Below, one piece after another: positions 45,774 through 54,488 of a stretch of 64,000 nucleotides of DNA. The position numbers and the translations under genes were made by a program. Below the pieces are notes generated by a model that saw only the letters and a program-made list of their open reading frames with translations, searched no databases and was not told where the DNA came from. Position 1 is the first letter of the stretch. Every line of letters starts with the position of its first letter. The DNA is from Gemmatimonadota bacterium. GTDB taxonomy: Bacteria; Gemmatimonadota; Gemmatimonadetes; Longimicrobiales; Gaopeijiaceae. The stretch covers positions 310,001-374,000 of the forward strand of contig JAUIEJ010000004.1 in assembly GCA_030428885.1 (NCBI GenBank). The letters run 5' to 3'.

Positions 45774-47336
45774 CTACTCCACCAGGTAGCGGCGACCCAG
45801 CGCCCGGTACTCCGACACCTGGGCGTCGACCCACGCCTCGTTCCGACCCAGTTCCCGGGCCAGGAGCGCCGCCACCTCCGGCGCCGCCTCCATGCTGGCC
45901 CGGGCATCCAGGAGCAGCGATCGGGTGCGGCGCGCCATGACGTCGTCCAGAGTCCGGGCCATCTCCTCCCGGGCCGCCCACACCACCTCGGCCCGGAGCG
46001 CCGGCAGACGCGGGTGGAGCGGCCGGGCCAGGTCGGCGTCGCCGTCGGCCAGCGCCTGGATTTCCGGGGCGTCGGAGCCGTAGACCTCCAGGGGGCCGAA
46101 CCGCTCGGCCGACGGGTGGTAGCCGTGGATCTGGAGGTCCTTCGTGGGACACGGCACGGGCTCCAGCCCCGCCAGCACCGCGGCGTGGTCGACGGTGTCC
46201 TCGGCCATCTTCCGGTAGGTCGTCCACTTGCCCCCGGTGATGGTCACCAACCCGGTGGGCGAGATCTGGAGGGTGTGGTCCCGCGACAACGACGCCGTGT
46301 CGCCGGCATCGTCCGAGCCCACCAGGGGTCGCAGCCCCGCAAAGGTGCTGAGGACGTCGTCGGGCTGCGGGTCCTCGGTGAGGTACCGGGCCGCGTGCTC
46401 CAGGACGAAGGCGATCTCCTCGGGAAGGGGGCGCGGCTCGAGCTCCACCGATTCCACGGGCGTATCGGTGGTGCCCACGATGACCCGGTCGTGCCAGGGG
46501 ACGGCGAAGAGCACCCGCCCGTCGTCGGTCTCGGGCACCATGATGGCCGAGTCGCCCGGGAGGAACCGCCGGTCCAGGACGAGGTGGATGCCCTGGCTCG
46601 GTCGGATCATGGCCCCGGCCTCGGGATCGTCGAGGCGCCGGACACCGTCGGCGAAGGGGCCCGTGGCGTTGACCACCACCCGAGCCTCGATCTCCAGCTC
46701 GCCCCCGCCCTCGCCGTCGACCGCCCGGACCCCCGACACCACGCCGGCGTCGTCCTTCAGGAGTCCCGTGACCCGAGCGTGGTTGAGCAGCACCCCTCCC
46801 TGCTCCGCCGCCGTGCGCGCCAGGTGGATCAAGAGCCGGGCGTCGTCGAACTGACCGTCGTGGTAGACCACCCCGCCCCGGAGTCCCTCGGTTTCGATGG
46901 TGGGAAGGCGCTCCACCGTCTCGTCCTTCGACAGCAGCTTCGAGGGCCCGAACCCGTAGCGCCCCGCCAGGGCGTCGTAGACCTTCAGGCCGATGCCGTA
47001 GAAGGGGGCCTCCCACCAGTCGTAGTTGGGCACCACGAAGGCGAGATCGTGCACGAGGTGCGGCGCGTTGCGGCGGAGGATGCCCCGCTCCCGCAGGGCG
47101 TCCATGACCAGGGGGATGTTGCCCTGGCGCAGATACCGCACCCCGCCGTGAACCAGCTTCGTGCTCCGGCTCGACGTGCCCTTCCCGAAGTCCACGGCGT
47201 CGAGGAGCACCACGTCGTACCCCCGGGCCGCCGCGTCCACGGCGACCCCCACGCCCGTGGCCCCTCCCCCCACCACCACCAGGTCCCAGGGGCGGTCCCG
47301 GCGCTCCAGCAGGGCCATCATCTCGTCGCGATTCAT
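45774..47336 (-). CDS. glpD: Glycerol-3-phosphate dehydrogenase, FAD-dependent
   Basis: Product of 520 residues. FAD-binding N-terminus LVVVGGGATGVGVAVDAAARGY, the GlpD signatures FGKGTSSRSTKLVHGGVRYL and SQGIHLVLDRRFLPGDSA, and a C-terminal helical domain ending RRYLVE. It oxidises sn-glycerol-3-phosphate to dihydroxyacetone phosphate at the inner membrane and passes electrons to quinone. ATG 47336 is used; upstream in-frame codons are Pro/Arg-rich. No glpK or glpF neighbour. Confidence 0.95.
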   Translation of the reverse strand: MNRDEMMALLERRDRPWDLVVVGGGATGVGVAVDAAARGYDVVLLDAVDFGKGTSSRSTKLVHGGVRYLRQGNIPLVMDALRERGILRRNAPHLVHDLAFVVPNYDWWEAPFYGIGLKVYDALAGRYGFGPSKLLSKDETVERLPTIETEGLRGGVVYHDGQFDDARLLIHLARTAAEQGGVLLNHARVTGLLKDDAGVVSGVRAVDGEGGGELEIEARVVVNATGPFADGVRRLDDPEAGAMIRPSQGIHLVLDRRFLPGDSAIMVPETDDGRVLFAVPWHDRVIVGTTDTPVESVELEPRPLPEEIAFVLEHAARYLTEDPQPDDVLSTFAGLRPLVGSDDAGDTASLSRDHTLQISPTGLVTITGGKWTTYRKMAEDTVDHAAVLAGLEPVPCPTKDLQIHGYHPSAERFGPLEVYGSDAPEIQALADGDADLARPLHPRLPALRAEVVWAAREEMARTLDDVMARRTRSLLLDARASMEAAPEVAALLARELGRNEAWVDAQVSEYRALGRRYLVE

Positions 47337-47488
47337 GGGTCGGCTCCGGGGTCTGCGAACGAACACGGGTGGGGGCACGGCGCCCCCCTGGACTCTATCG
47401 CCCGAGGGTCCGGGCGTCATCCGGGTGGGGCTCCCTTTACCGCCATGTTATCGTTTCTCGCCAACCGCCGCCCCGCATTCCGAGAGCC

Positions 47489-48292
47489 GTGAGCCCCGCA
47501 TTCAACGCCCTGGTCGCCGTCGTCCTGGTGAGCCTGATCTCGCTGGTGGGCGTGGTGACCCTCTCGCGGGACCCCACGGTGCTTCGCCGCCGCCTCCCTC
47601 TCCTGGTGAGCCTGGCGGCGGGTTTCCTCGTGGGCGGCGCCATGCTCCACCTCCTCCCCGAGGCCATGGAGGCCCTGGGCACGGGGCTGCGGCTGCCTCT
47701 GCTGTTCCTGGGCGGATTCCTGGGGTTCTTCCTGCTGGAACGCTACCTCTGGTTCCACCACCACGGCACCTCCGTGCCCCTGGGCAACCCCGACGGCGAT
47801 CCACATCGCCCGGGCCACGGCCTGGAGGAGGACTGCGCCGAGCCCCATCCGGTGGTGATCATGAACCTGGTGGGGGACGCGGTCCACAACCTCATCGACG
47901 GCATGGCCATCGGGGCGGCGTTCCTCATCGATCCGGCGGCGGGCGTGGCCACGACCATCGCCATCGCCCTCCACGAGATCCCCCAGGAGATCGGCGACTT
48001 CGCGGTGCTGGTCCACGGGGGTCTCACGGTGCGGCGGGCCCTGCTGTTCAACTTTCTGTCGGCCCTGGTGGCCGTGGTGGGGGTCGGCGTGGCGCTGGTG
48101 GTGGGGGCCCGGGTCGACGGGTTTTCGGCGGCCCTCCTCCCCATCACCGCCGGCAGCTTCATCTACATCGCCGCGGCGGACCTCATTCCCGAGATCCACC
48201 GCCACCGCGACCGATCCCGGGCCGCGGCCCAGGTGGTGTTCCTCTTCGCGGGGGTGGGACTCACCCTCCTGCTCCGGCTCCAGCTCCACTGA
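47489..48292 (+). CDS. ZIP family metal transporter
   Basis: Product of 267 residues, eight TM helices. The two ZIP signatures are intact: NLVGDAVHNLIDGMAIGAAFL (His, Asn, Asp) and ALHEIPQEIGDFAVL (HEIPxE). A His-rich loop (WFHHHGTS, HRPGHGLEEDCAEPHP) lies between TM3 and TM4, as is common for Zn2+ or Fe2+ importers. The GTG at 47489 is the likely start; the upstream frame is non-conserved Pro/Arg-rich sequence. A TTATCG box near 47445 may be its -10. Confidence 0.88.
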   Translation: MSPAFNALVAVVLVSLISLVGVVTLSRDPTVLRRRLPLLVSLAAGFLVGGAMLHLLPEAMEALGTGLRLPLLFLGGFLGFFLLERYLWFHHHGTSVPLGNPDGDPHRPGHGLEEDCAEPHPVVIMNLVGDAVHNLIDGMAIGAAFLIDPAAGVATTIAIALHEIPQEIGDFAVLVHGGLTVRRALLFNFLSALVAVVGVGVALVVGARVDGFSAALLPITAGSFIYIAAADLIPEIHRHRDRSRAAAQVVFLFAGVGLTLLLRLQLH

Positions 48293-48332
48293 GGAAGCCC
48301 CGTTCACCCCGGGGTATGGGACTCCCGAGCGG

Positions 48333-48362
48333 TTGACCACCTTCCGGGCCCAGCAGTATACT
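48333..48362 (+). promoter_or_regulatory. Sigma-70-type promoter of rpsU
   Basis: TTGACC (48333-48338) and TATACT (48357-48362) with an 18-bp spacer: the clearest housekeeping promoter in the window. The start point should lie near 48369, leaving a ~30-40-nt leader with GAGGAG at 48393-48398. Confidence 0.75.
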
Positions 48363-48399
48363 TGGGGTCTGTCGCTATTGTTTTTCCCAGCCGAGGAGC

Positions 48400-48606
48400 G
48401 TGATTCCCTTGGAAGTGACCATCCAGGACAACGAGAGCCTCGAGAGGGCCCTGCGGCGCTTCAAGCGCAAGGTCCAGCGGTCGGGGCTCTACTCCGAGCT
48501 CCGCAAGCGCCGCTTCTACGAGAAGCCCAGTGCCCAGCGCAAGCGGAAGCGCGAAGCGGCGATTCGCCGCGAGCGCCGGCGTCAGCGCCGCACCGAGCGC
48601 CGCTGA
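48400..48606 (+). CDS. rpsU: 30S ribosomal protein S21
   Basis: At most 68 residues with the S21 core [20 protein letters not shown] and RRRFYEKPS-type basic helices followed by an Arg-rich tail. S21 assists translation initiation on the small subunit. Start choice: GTG 48400 lies only one base after the GAGGAG site, so TTG 48409 (ten bases after it, giving MEVTIQDN...) may be the real start. It has its own promoter and terminator. Confidence 0.95.
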   Translation: MIPLEVTIQDNESLERALRRFKRKVQRSGLYSELRKRRFYEKPSAQRKRKREAAIRRERRRQRRTERR

Positions 48607-48631
48607 GTCCACGGCTCGGCCCCTGGACGCG

Positions 48632-48666
48632 AGAAGGGCCCACCCCCGGCGGGGGTGGGCCCTTCT
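48632..48666 (+). terminator. Rho-independent terminator of rpsU
   Basis: A perfect 16-bp stem (AGAAGGGCCCACCCCC with its complement) with a 3-base loop, followed by a short T-containing stretch, 25 bp after the rpsU stop. It could also terminate the AraC-like gene running in from the other side. Confidence 0.85.
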
Positions 48667-48702
48667 TCATGGGGGTGGCCCGGGGCTCGCGGCGGTGATC
48701 CG

Positions 48703-49491
48703 TCAGGCTTCCTGAGCCAGGAGGGCATCGAGGCTGTCCCACGCCTCCAGCATCTCGGGGCGGAGGAGCGCGGTGGCGAAGCGGATCACGAGCATCGGCC
48801 AGGCGTCGCCGCCCCGAAGCTCGCCGGGAACCTGCTGGCAGACACCCCGGGTGAAGCGGGCCAGATTTCCGCTGGACTGGAATCCCAGGGCCATGGCCGC
48901 CACCGACACCGTGTCCTTCCGGGTGTCCAGGTGGTAGACCACGGCGAAGAGGCGGAACCAGTGGAGGTAGTCCAGGGGCGACGACAGCCCGCGGCGTCGG
49001 AACCGGGCCCGAAGGGCCGCCGATCCGACCCCCGTCACGGGGGCCAGGGCCTCGAGGGTGGGATACCGGGACGGGTCTTCCAGCACCCGGCGGGCCAGGA
49101 ACCGGAAGGACGCCGGCAACCGGCGCCCCGAGACCCGCACCAGGTCGGCCAGGAGCCGATCGATCCACCCGGGACCGCCCTGGGGCAGCAGACGCCGGAG
49201 CTGGGCGCCGTAGTACTCGCTCCGGCCCGGCGGGGGCACGGTCTCCCGTCGCCGGAGTTCCCACCCGTCCACGTCGGCGTCCCTCACCCGGAGCAGCGGG
49301 ATGCAGCGGGCCCGGGCCTCCTCCACGGCCGATTCCCGGGCATGATGATCGTCCACCACCAGAACCCGGGGGTGGGCGCATCGAATGGCCCGGAGCACGT
49401 CGGCCCGCTCCGCCAGGACGTCTTCGTCCGGGCGGGCGGCCGCATCCACGGCCGACCGAAGCACGGGCGTGCGAAGGAGGGCGGTGATCAT
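48703..49491 (-). CDS. AraC-type helix-turn-helix transcriptional regulator
   Basis: Product of 262 residues. The C-terminal ~100 residues form an AraC-type double HTH (TLEALAPVTGVGSAALRARFRRRGLSSPLDYLHWFRL, then TVSVAAMALGFQSSGNLARFTRGV), with GFQSSGNLARF in place of the usual GFxsxsyFxrxF. The N-terminal half is not the common cupin; it has a CheY-like strand HPRVLVVDDHHARES. It ends the long minus-strand run with the CoA enzymes, so it may regulate them. An 8-bp palindrome TGTCGACA (49491-49498) overlaps the start codon. Confidence 0.78.
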   Translation of the reverse strand: MITALLRTPVLRSAVDAAARPDEDVLAERADVLRAIRCAHPRVLVVDDHHARESAVEEARARCIPLLRVRDADVDGWELRRRETVPPPGRSEYYGAQLRRLLPQGGPGWIDRLLADLVRVSGRRLPASFRFLARRVLEDPSRYPTLEALAPVTGVGSAALRARFRRRGLSSPLDYLHWFRLFAVVYHLDTRKDTVSVAAMALGFQSSGNLARFTRGVCQQVPGELRGGDAWPMLVIRFATALLRPEMLEAWDSLDALLAQEA

Positions 49492-49543
49492 GTCGACAAC
49501 ATGCTCCTCCCGCCCCTGCCGCGACAGGGGCGCGTGGTGGCGG

Positions 49544-50422
49544 TCACAGGGGAAGCGGCACGGGTTCGGGTCCCGAGTAGTCGTAGAACCCCTTTCCCGC
49601 CTTCCGGCCGTGTCGCCCCAGCGCCACCATTCGCTTCAGCAGGGGCGGCGGCGCGTACCGGGGCTCCCGGTACTCGTCGAACATGATCTCGGCGATGCGC
49701 CAGGTCGTGTCCAGCCCCACGAAATCACACAGGGTGAACGGCCCCATGGGATGCCCACAGCCCAGGACCATGGCCGTGTCCATGTCCTCGATGGACGCCA
49801 CACCCCGCTCCAACTGGCGGATGGCGTCGAGCATGTAGGGCACCAGGAGGAGGTTCACCACGAATCCCGAAGCGTCCCGGGCGGCGATGGGTTCCTTGCC
49901 CAGCCCCCGTGCGAAGGCGAAGGCCGCCTCCACCACCTCGTCGGCCGTGGCGATGGTGCGCACCACCTCCACGAGCTTCATGACGGGGACCGGGTTGAAG
50001 AAGTGCAGCCCCACGAACCGCTGGGGGCGCCCGGTCCGGGCCGCCATGTCGGTGACGGTGAGGGAACTCGTGTTGGTGGCGTAGATCGTGGACTCGCCGC
50101 ACACCTCATCCAGCGCCTGGAACAGCTGGGCCTTGGCGTCCAGGTCTTCCACGATGGCCTCCACCACCAGATCCCGATCCCCCAGATCGGCCACCTCGGT
50201 GGTGAAGCGCAGCCGCCCGAGGGCGGCGGCCCGATCCTCGGTCGAGATCTTCTCCTTCTCCACGGCCCGGGCCAGGGAGCGCTCGATGCGCGCCCGCCCC
50301 GCCGCCACGGCCCCGGCGTCGATCTCCCGCACCACCACGTCGTACCCGGCCCGGGCCGCCACCTCGGCGATGCCGCTGCCCATGAGCCCGCAGCCCACGA
50401 CTCCTACCGTCTCGATTCTCAC
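49544..50422 (-). CDS. 3-Hydroxyacyl-CoA dehydrogenase (3-hydroxybutyryl-CoA type)
   Basis: Product of 292 residues from a GTG seven bases after GAGGAG. NAD-binding N-terminus TVGVVGCGLMGSGIAEVAARAGYDV; signatures FVGLHFFNPVPVMKLVEVV (catalytic His) and ASGFVVNLLLVPYMLDA; C-terminal GPFTLCDFVGLDT and GRKAGKGFYDY. Length and motifs match the short monofunctional hbd/paaH type that interconverts 3-hydroxyacyl-CoA and 3-oxoacyl-CoA. The thiolase gene lies one gene upstream, so the pair may serve butyrate, fatty acid or storage-polymer metabolism. Confidence 0.94.
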   Translation of the reverse strand: MRIETVGVVGCGLMGSGIAEVAARAGYDVVVREIDAGAVAAGRARIERSLARAVEKEKISTEDRAAALGRLRFTTEVADLGDRDLVVEAIVEDLDAKAQLFQALDEVCGESTIYATNTSSLTVTDMAARTGRPQRFVGLHFFNPVPVMKLVEVVRTIATADEVVEAAFAFARGLGKEPIAARDASGFVVNLLLVPYMLDAIRQLERGVASIEDMDTAMVLGCGHPMGPFTLCDFVGLDTTWRIAEIMFDEYREPRYAPPPLLKRMVALGRHGRKAGKGFYDYSGPEPVPLPL

Positions 50423-50456
50423 CGTCGACTCCTCGAACGTCGGTTGTGTGTCCCTC

Positions 50457-51335
50457 TCACCCGCCCATGCCGGTCCAGTCGTCGTCGTCCATTCCCGTGT
50501 CCAGAAGCCGGCGGGCGCCGTGGAAGTGCTTCTCCACCCATTTCCGCCACGACGACGGCGGCGGCTCCAGGATCTCGCCCATCTCCAGGCGGTCCAGCAC
50601 ACCCTCCACCTCGGCCCGGACGTCGGTGAACTTCCGCCGGTAGCTCTGGCGCACGATCTGCAGCACCCCGGCGAAGACCGCGCCGGCCGTGGCCGCACCC
50701 ACCGCCACGGCGGCGACCTCGGGAATGGCGGTGGCGGTCCAGAGGCCCATCCCCGTGCCGGCGGCGATCCCGCCACCGCCCCCGCCGGCCACCAGCCCCC
50801 CGATGAAGTCCCCCCGAACCCCCGGATCCACCTCGAACTCCACGAGGGTGCGGTGGTCGTCCACCGGCTCCAGACGCACCTCCACGGAGCGGGCCGAAGC
50901 GATGAAGTACTTCCGGGACGTTCCGCTGGCCGCCCGGGCCAGTTGGCTGATCCAGTCCACCGACGGTCGGTACTGGAGAAAGGCGGGCGAGCGGCGAACC
51001 CGCTGGAGCAGTCGCCCGGCCACCATGAACTCGTCGATGCGCCGGGCCAGTTCCTCCTGCGAGCCGTCCACCACCCGCGACGCCCGCACGGCCCCGGGCC
51101 CCACCAGTCGATCGGCGAGGGATCCGGATCGCACCTCGCTCTGAACCTCCGTGAGGGCCCGCCGCACGTACTGCTCGCCGAGCCCCACCTCCCGGGCGAT
51201 GCGGTAGATCTCCGCCTCGGGGAGGTCGCCCTCTCCGTGTTCGGCCTCCCGGGCCGCCAGTTCGGAGGCCCGACGAATGACCTCGTCGAACTGGCGCCGT
51301 GTCAGCTGGCGGCCCGGGCGCTCCTTCTCGTCCAC
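50457..51335 (-). CDS. Membrane protein of unknown function
   Basis: Product of 292 residues. The N-terminal ~70 residues are helical (LTRRQFDEVIRRASELAAREAE, then EIYRIAREVGLGEQYVRRALTEV), resembling a short HTH-like module common at protein N-termini in Gemmatimonadota. A middle domain (residues ~90-180) has alternating strands, then two Gly/Ala-rich TM helices (~182-200 and ~206-225), and a basic/acidic C-terminus. I know no defined function. It lies between thiolase and 3-hydroxyacyl-CoA dehydrogenase genes with 13- and 34-bp gaps, so it is probably in their operon. Confidence 0.62.
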   Translation of the reverse strand: MDEKERPGRQLTRRQFDEVIRRASELAAREAEHGEGDLPEAEIYRIAREVGLGEQYVRRALTEVQSEVRSGSLADRLVGPGAVRASRVVDGSQEELARRIDEFMVAGRLLQRVRRSPAFLQYRPSVDWISQLARAASGTSRKYFIASARSVEVRLEPVDDHRTLVEFEVDPGVRGDFIGGLVAGGGGGGIAAGTGMGLWTATAIPEVAAVAVGAATAGAVFAGVLQIVRQSYRRKFTDVRAEVEGVLDRLEMGEILEPPPSSWRKWVEKHFHGARRLLDTGMDDDDWTGMGG

Positions 51336-51348
51336 GGGTCGACCGGGC

Positions 51349-52554
51349 TCACAGGGACTCGACCACGACGGCGCCGCCCTGGCCTCCGCCGATGCAGGCG
51401 GAGCCCACGGCGTAGCGCCCGCCGCGGCGGCGCAGCTCGTGGAGGAGGTGGATCGTGATGCGCGCCCCCGAGGCGGCCAGGGGGTGGGTGACGGCGATGG
51501 CCCCTCCGTTCACGTTGGTGATCCCGGGGTCGAGGCCGAGCTCCTTCTCCACCGCCTTGTACTGGGGGGCGAAGGCCTCGTTGACCTCCACCAGATCCAT
51601 CTCGGCCAGGGTGAGGCCGGCGCGCTCCAGCGCCTTCCGGATCGCCGGGGCCGGGCCGATGCCCATGATGCGGGGATCCACGCCGGCGAAGGCCCACGAG
51701 ACGATCCGACCCAGGGGCCGGATGCCCCGGGCCTCGGCCCAGCCCGCCTCGGCGATGACGGCGCTGGCCGCCCCGTCGCCGATCCCGCTGGCGTTGCCGG
51801 CGGTGACGAACCCGTCCTTCCGGAAGTACGGCCGCAGCTTGGCCAGCCCCTCCAGGGTGGTGTCGGGCCGCATGTGTTCGTCGGCGGCGTAGACCACCTC
51901 CCCCTTCCGGGTCTGGAGGGTGACGGGAGCGATCTCGGCGTCGAAGCGTCCTTCGTCCCACGCCGCCTTCGCGCGCTGCTGGGAGTGGAGGGCCACCTGG
52001 TCGGCCTCCGCCCGGGTCACCCCGTACCGGTCCGCCAACTCCTCGGCCGTCTGGGCCATGCTGAGGCCGCAGTGGGAGTCCTCCAGCGCCTGCCAGAGCA
52101 CGTCCTCGAAGAACCGGCCGGCCTCGCCCAGGCGGAGTCCCCCCCACCGCGCGCCCCGCACCACGTGGGGCGCCTGGCTCATGGACTCCGTGCCCCCCAC
52201 CAGGGCCACGTCGGCGTCGCCCAGGAGGATCTCCTGGGCCCCCGAGACGATGGCCTGGAATCCCGAGCCGCACAGCCGATTCACCGTCACCGCCGGCGCC
52301 TCCTCGGGCACGCCGGCCCGGAGTCCCACGTGACGAGCGAGGTAGATGGCGTCGGCCGACGTCTGGAGGGCGTTGCCGTAGACCACGTGGTCCACGTCGG
52401 CGCCCTCCACGCCGGCGGCCGACAGCGCCGCCTCGGCCGAGATCACCCCCAGGTCGGTGGCGGAGAGGTCCTTGAGGGACCCTCCGAAGGCCCCGAAGCC
52501 CGTGCGCTTGCCCGACAGGAAGACGATGTCCCTGCTGTGCCCCTGCGTACCCAT
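51349..52554 (-). CDS. Acetyl-CoA acetyltransferase (thiolase)
   Basis: Product of 401 residues. Thiolase signatures: nucleophile Cys in TVNRLCGSGFQAIV, EVNEAFAPQ, NVNGGAIAVTHPLAASGARI (His region, usually GHPLGASG; here THPLAASG) and the second Cys in GSACIGGGQGGAVV. Condenses or cleaves acetyl-CoA and acyl-CoA, working with the hydroxyacyl-CoA dehydrogenase downstream. ATG 52554 follows GAAGGAAGGG; the longer reading lies over the leuB-like 3' end. Confidence 0.94.
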   Translation of the reverse strand: MGTQGHSRDIVFLSGKRTGFGAFGGSLKDLSATDLGVISAEAALSAAGVEGADVDHVVYGNALQTSADAIYLARHVGLRAGVPEEAPAVTVNRLCGSGFQAIVSGAQEILLGDADVALVGGTESMSQAPHVVRGARWGGLRLGEAGRFFEDVLWQALEDSHCGLSMAQTAEELADRYGVTRAEADQVALHSQQRAKAAWDEGRFDAEIAPVTLQTRKGEVVYAADEHMRPDTTLEGLAKLRPYFRKDGFVTAGNASGIGDGAASAVIAEAGWAEARGIRPLGRIVSWAFAGVDPRIMGIGPAPAIRKALERAGLTLAEMDLVEVNEAFAPQYKAVEKELGLDPGITNVNGGAIAVTHPLAASGARITIHLLHELRRRGGRYAVGSACIGGGQGGAVVVESL

Positions 52555-52585
52555 GTGTCCCTTCCTTCGTGCGGCGGCGGTGGTC

Positions 52586-53632
52586 TCAGGTGAGTACCCG
52601 GTCGGCGATCCACGTTCCCACCTCTTCGGTGGTCTTGCTTCCACCCATGTCCGCGGTGCGCACGCCCTCGGCCACCGCGGCCCGGACGGCGTCTTCCACC
52701 ACCTCGGCCGCCTCCCCGGCGCCCAGGTGGTCCAGGAGGAGGGCCGCCGACATGACGGCCCCCATGGGATTGGCCCGTCCCTGCCCGGCGATGTCGGGCG
52801 CCGACCCGTGAACCGGCTCGAAGAGGGCGTGGCGGCCCGGATGCACGTTGGCCGAGGCCGCCGTGCCCAACCCGCCCACCAGTTCGGCGGCCAGATCGGA
52901 GAGGATGTCGCCGAAGAGGTTGCCCGTGACCACCACCTCGTATCGACCGGGACGCCGCACCAGATCCATGGCCATGGCGTCGACGTACATGGCGTCGTTG
53001 TCCACGTCGCCGTAGTCCGCCGCTACCTCGGCGAACACCCTGCGCCAGAGGCGCCCGGCCGCCGGCATGGCATTGGCCTTGTCCACCAACGTCACCCGCC
53101 CCCGCCCTCGCGTGTGGGCGTGCTCGAACGCGGCCCGGCAGATCCGCTCCACGCCCTTCCAGGTGTTCACGTCCTCCTGGATGGCCATCTCGTCGCGGGT
53201 GCCGGCCTTGAACGTCCCGCCCATGTCGACGTAGACCCCCTCCGTGTTCTCCCGAAACACCTCCAGCCGGATGGCGCCCGGGTTCTTCAGGGGACTCAGC
53301 GCCGGGTCCAGGAGGACCGCGGGCCGGTAGTTCACGTACAGGTCCAGGCGGAATCGGAGCCCCAGGAGAATGTCCCGGGCGTGTTCGTTGCCCGGGACCC
53401 GGGGGTCACCCAGGGCCCCGAGGAGCACGGCGTCGTGGTCGTCGGCCAGGGCCCGGAATTCGTCGTCGGTGATGGTGACCCCGTCCCGGAGATACCGGTC
53501 GGCGCCCAGATCCCAGTGCACGAGTTCACACCCGACCGAAAACCGGGACTCCACGGCCTCCAGGACCCGCACGGCCTCGCGCATCACCTCGAGTCCGATG
53601 CCGTCGCCCGGGATCACCGCGATCCGCGGCAT
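52586..53632 (-). CDS. Isopropylmalate/isocitrate dehydrogenase family enzyme
   Basis: Product of 348 residues in the IDH/IMDH beta-decarboxylating family. Seen: GDGIGLEVM, substrate-binding RFRLDLYVNYRP, ENTEGVYVDMGG, TLVDKANAM and the metal/NAD segments GNLFGDILSDLAAELVGG and FEPVHGSAPDIAGQG. The actinobacterial-style LxLxxRFxLDLYVNxRP loop suggests 3-isopropylmalate dehydrogenase (LeuB), but homoisocitrate or tartrate dehydrogenases cannot be excluded; no other leu genes are adjacent. ATG shares its A with the preceding TGA (TGATG). Confidence 0.88.
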   Translation of the reverse strand: MPRIAVIPGDGIGLEVMREAVRVLEAVESRFSVGCELVHWDLGADRYLRDGVTITDDEFRALADDHDAVLLGALGDPRVPGNEHARDILLGLRFRLDLYVNYRPAVLLDPALSPLKNPGAIRLEVFRENTEGVYVDMGGTFKAGTRDEMAIQEDVNTWKGVERICRAAFEHAHTRGRGRVTLVDKANAMPAAGRLWRRVFAEVAADYGDVDNDAMYVDAMAMDLVRRPGRYEVVVTGNLFGDILSDLAAELVGGLGTAASANVHPGRHALFEPVHGSAPDIAGQGRANPMGAVMSAALLLDHLGAGEAAEVVEDAVRAAVAEGVRTADMGGSKTTEEVGTWIADRVLT

Positions 53633-54030
53633 CAGGCCTCCCCGGGAGCGGTGGGGGCCTCGGGGCCCACGAGCCGGAGTCCCACGGCCACCAGGGCGTA
53701 GATCACCACCGCCAACGCCGCCGCGACCAGGGGCGTGTAGAGGGCCGCGTGCTCCCCCGCCAGCCCGAACCCGGGCAGTTCCCAGGTGTCGCCGATCCAC
53801 CCGGCGGCCACCACGGCGTAGGCGAAGGTCGCCGCGCCCTGGATGGCCGGCACCCGGCGCCCGCCGAAGAAGGCCAGCAGCCAGAGCACGACCAGGGGGG
53901 CCAGGTTGGCGGCGGCCGCCATTCCCCGGGCGCCCCACGTGCTTCCTCCGAGCCAGAGGGCGAGGGCGGGAAACACCACGCCGGGCACCACCGCTTCCCA
54001 GCTCTCCAGGGGTACGGGACTCCGGGCCAT
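53632..54030 (-). CDS. Small four-helix membrane protein
   Basis: Product of 132 residues with four hydrophobic helices (~14-28, ~38-54, ~62-80, ~95-120) and short loops; both termini are likely cytoplasmic. No family recognised. It is tied by TGATG overlaps to both neighbours (54030 upstream, 53632 downstream), so it is made from the same message as the leuB-like gene. Confidence 0.6.
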   Translation of the reverse strand: MARSPVPLESWEAVVPGVVFPALALWLGGSTWGARGMAAAANLAPLVVLWLLAFFGGRRVPAIQGAATFAYAVVAAGWIGDTWELPGFGLAGEHAALYTPLVAAALAVVIYALVAVGLRLVGPEAPTAPGEA

Positions 54031-54488
54031 CACGATCCTCCGGTTCGGACTTCGATGCGGCCTCCGCCGGTGGCCCCGCCGCCTTCCACGACGAACGGGT
54101 ACCCCCCGGGCGGGGCTTCGTGGAATGATACGACCCACCGGGACGACGGCGTCAGCAGGGGCGGACTCTCCACCTGGTCCCGGTTCCGGAGCCAACCCCG
54201 GGCGTCGGCCCCCAGGGCCAGGGTATCGAAGCGGACCACGTGCCCCCGGGCGTCGCCCCCCCGGAACGAGACCCACTCCCCGGGAGCCACCGTGACCCGG
54301 GCCGGCTCAGCCACCTCGTCGACCCCCCGGCCTCGCACCTGCACCACGTGGACCACGTCGTGTTCGTCGAGGCCGAGGGCCGCCCGGAGCGCCGGATCCG
54401 GCTGCAGTTCCGGGGGCGCCTCGGACCGGCAGGCGACCAGGGCCGAGGTGGCCGCCGCCAGCCCTACCGCCAGGGCGAGGCGCCTCAC
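54030..54488 (-). CDS. Cupredoxin-like lipoprotein lacking copper ligands
   Basis: Product of 152 residues from a GTG overlapping the upstream stop. Lipobox region SALVACRSE. The mature domain has cupredoxin strands: ARVTVAPGEWVSFRGG, GHVVRFDTLALG, then LLTPSSRWVVSFHEAPPGGYPFVVEG. The usual Cys/His/Met copper cluster after YPF is replaced by VVEGGGATGG, so copper binding is unlikely. Possibly a structural or protein-binding relative. Convincing in pattern but only inferred from strands. Confidence 0.6.
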   Translation of the reverse strand: MRRLALAVGLAAATSALVACRSEAPPELQPDPALRAALGLDEHDVVHVVQVRGRGVDEVAEPARVTVAPGEWVSFRGGDARGHVVRFDTLALGADARGWLRNRDQVESPPLLTPSSRWVVSFHEAPPGGYPFVVEGGGATGGGRIEVRTGGS

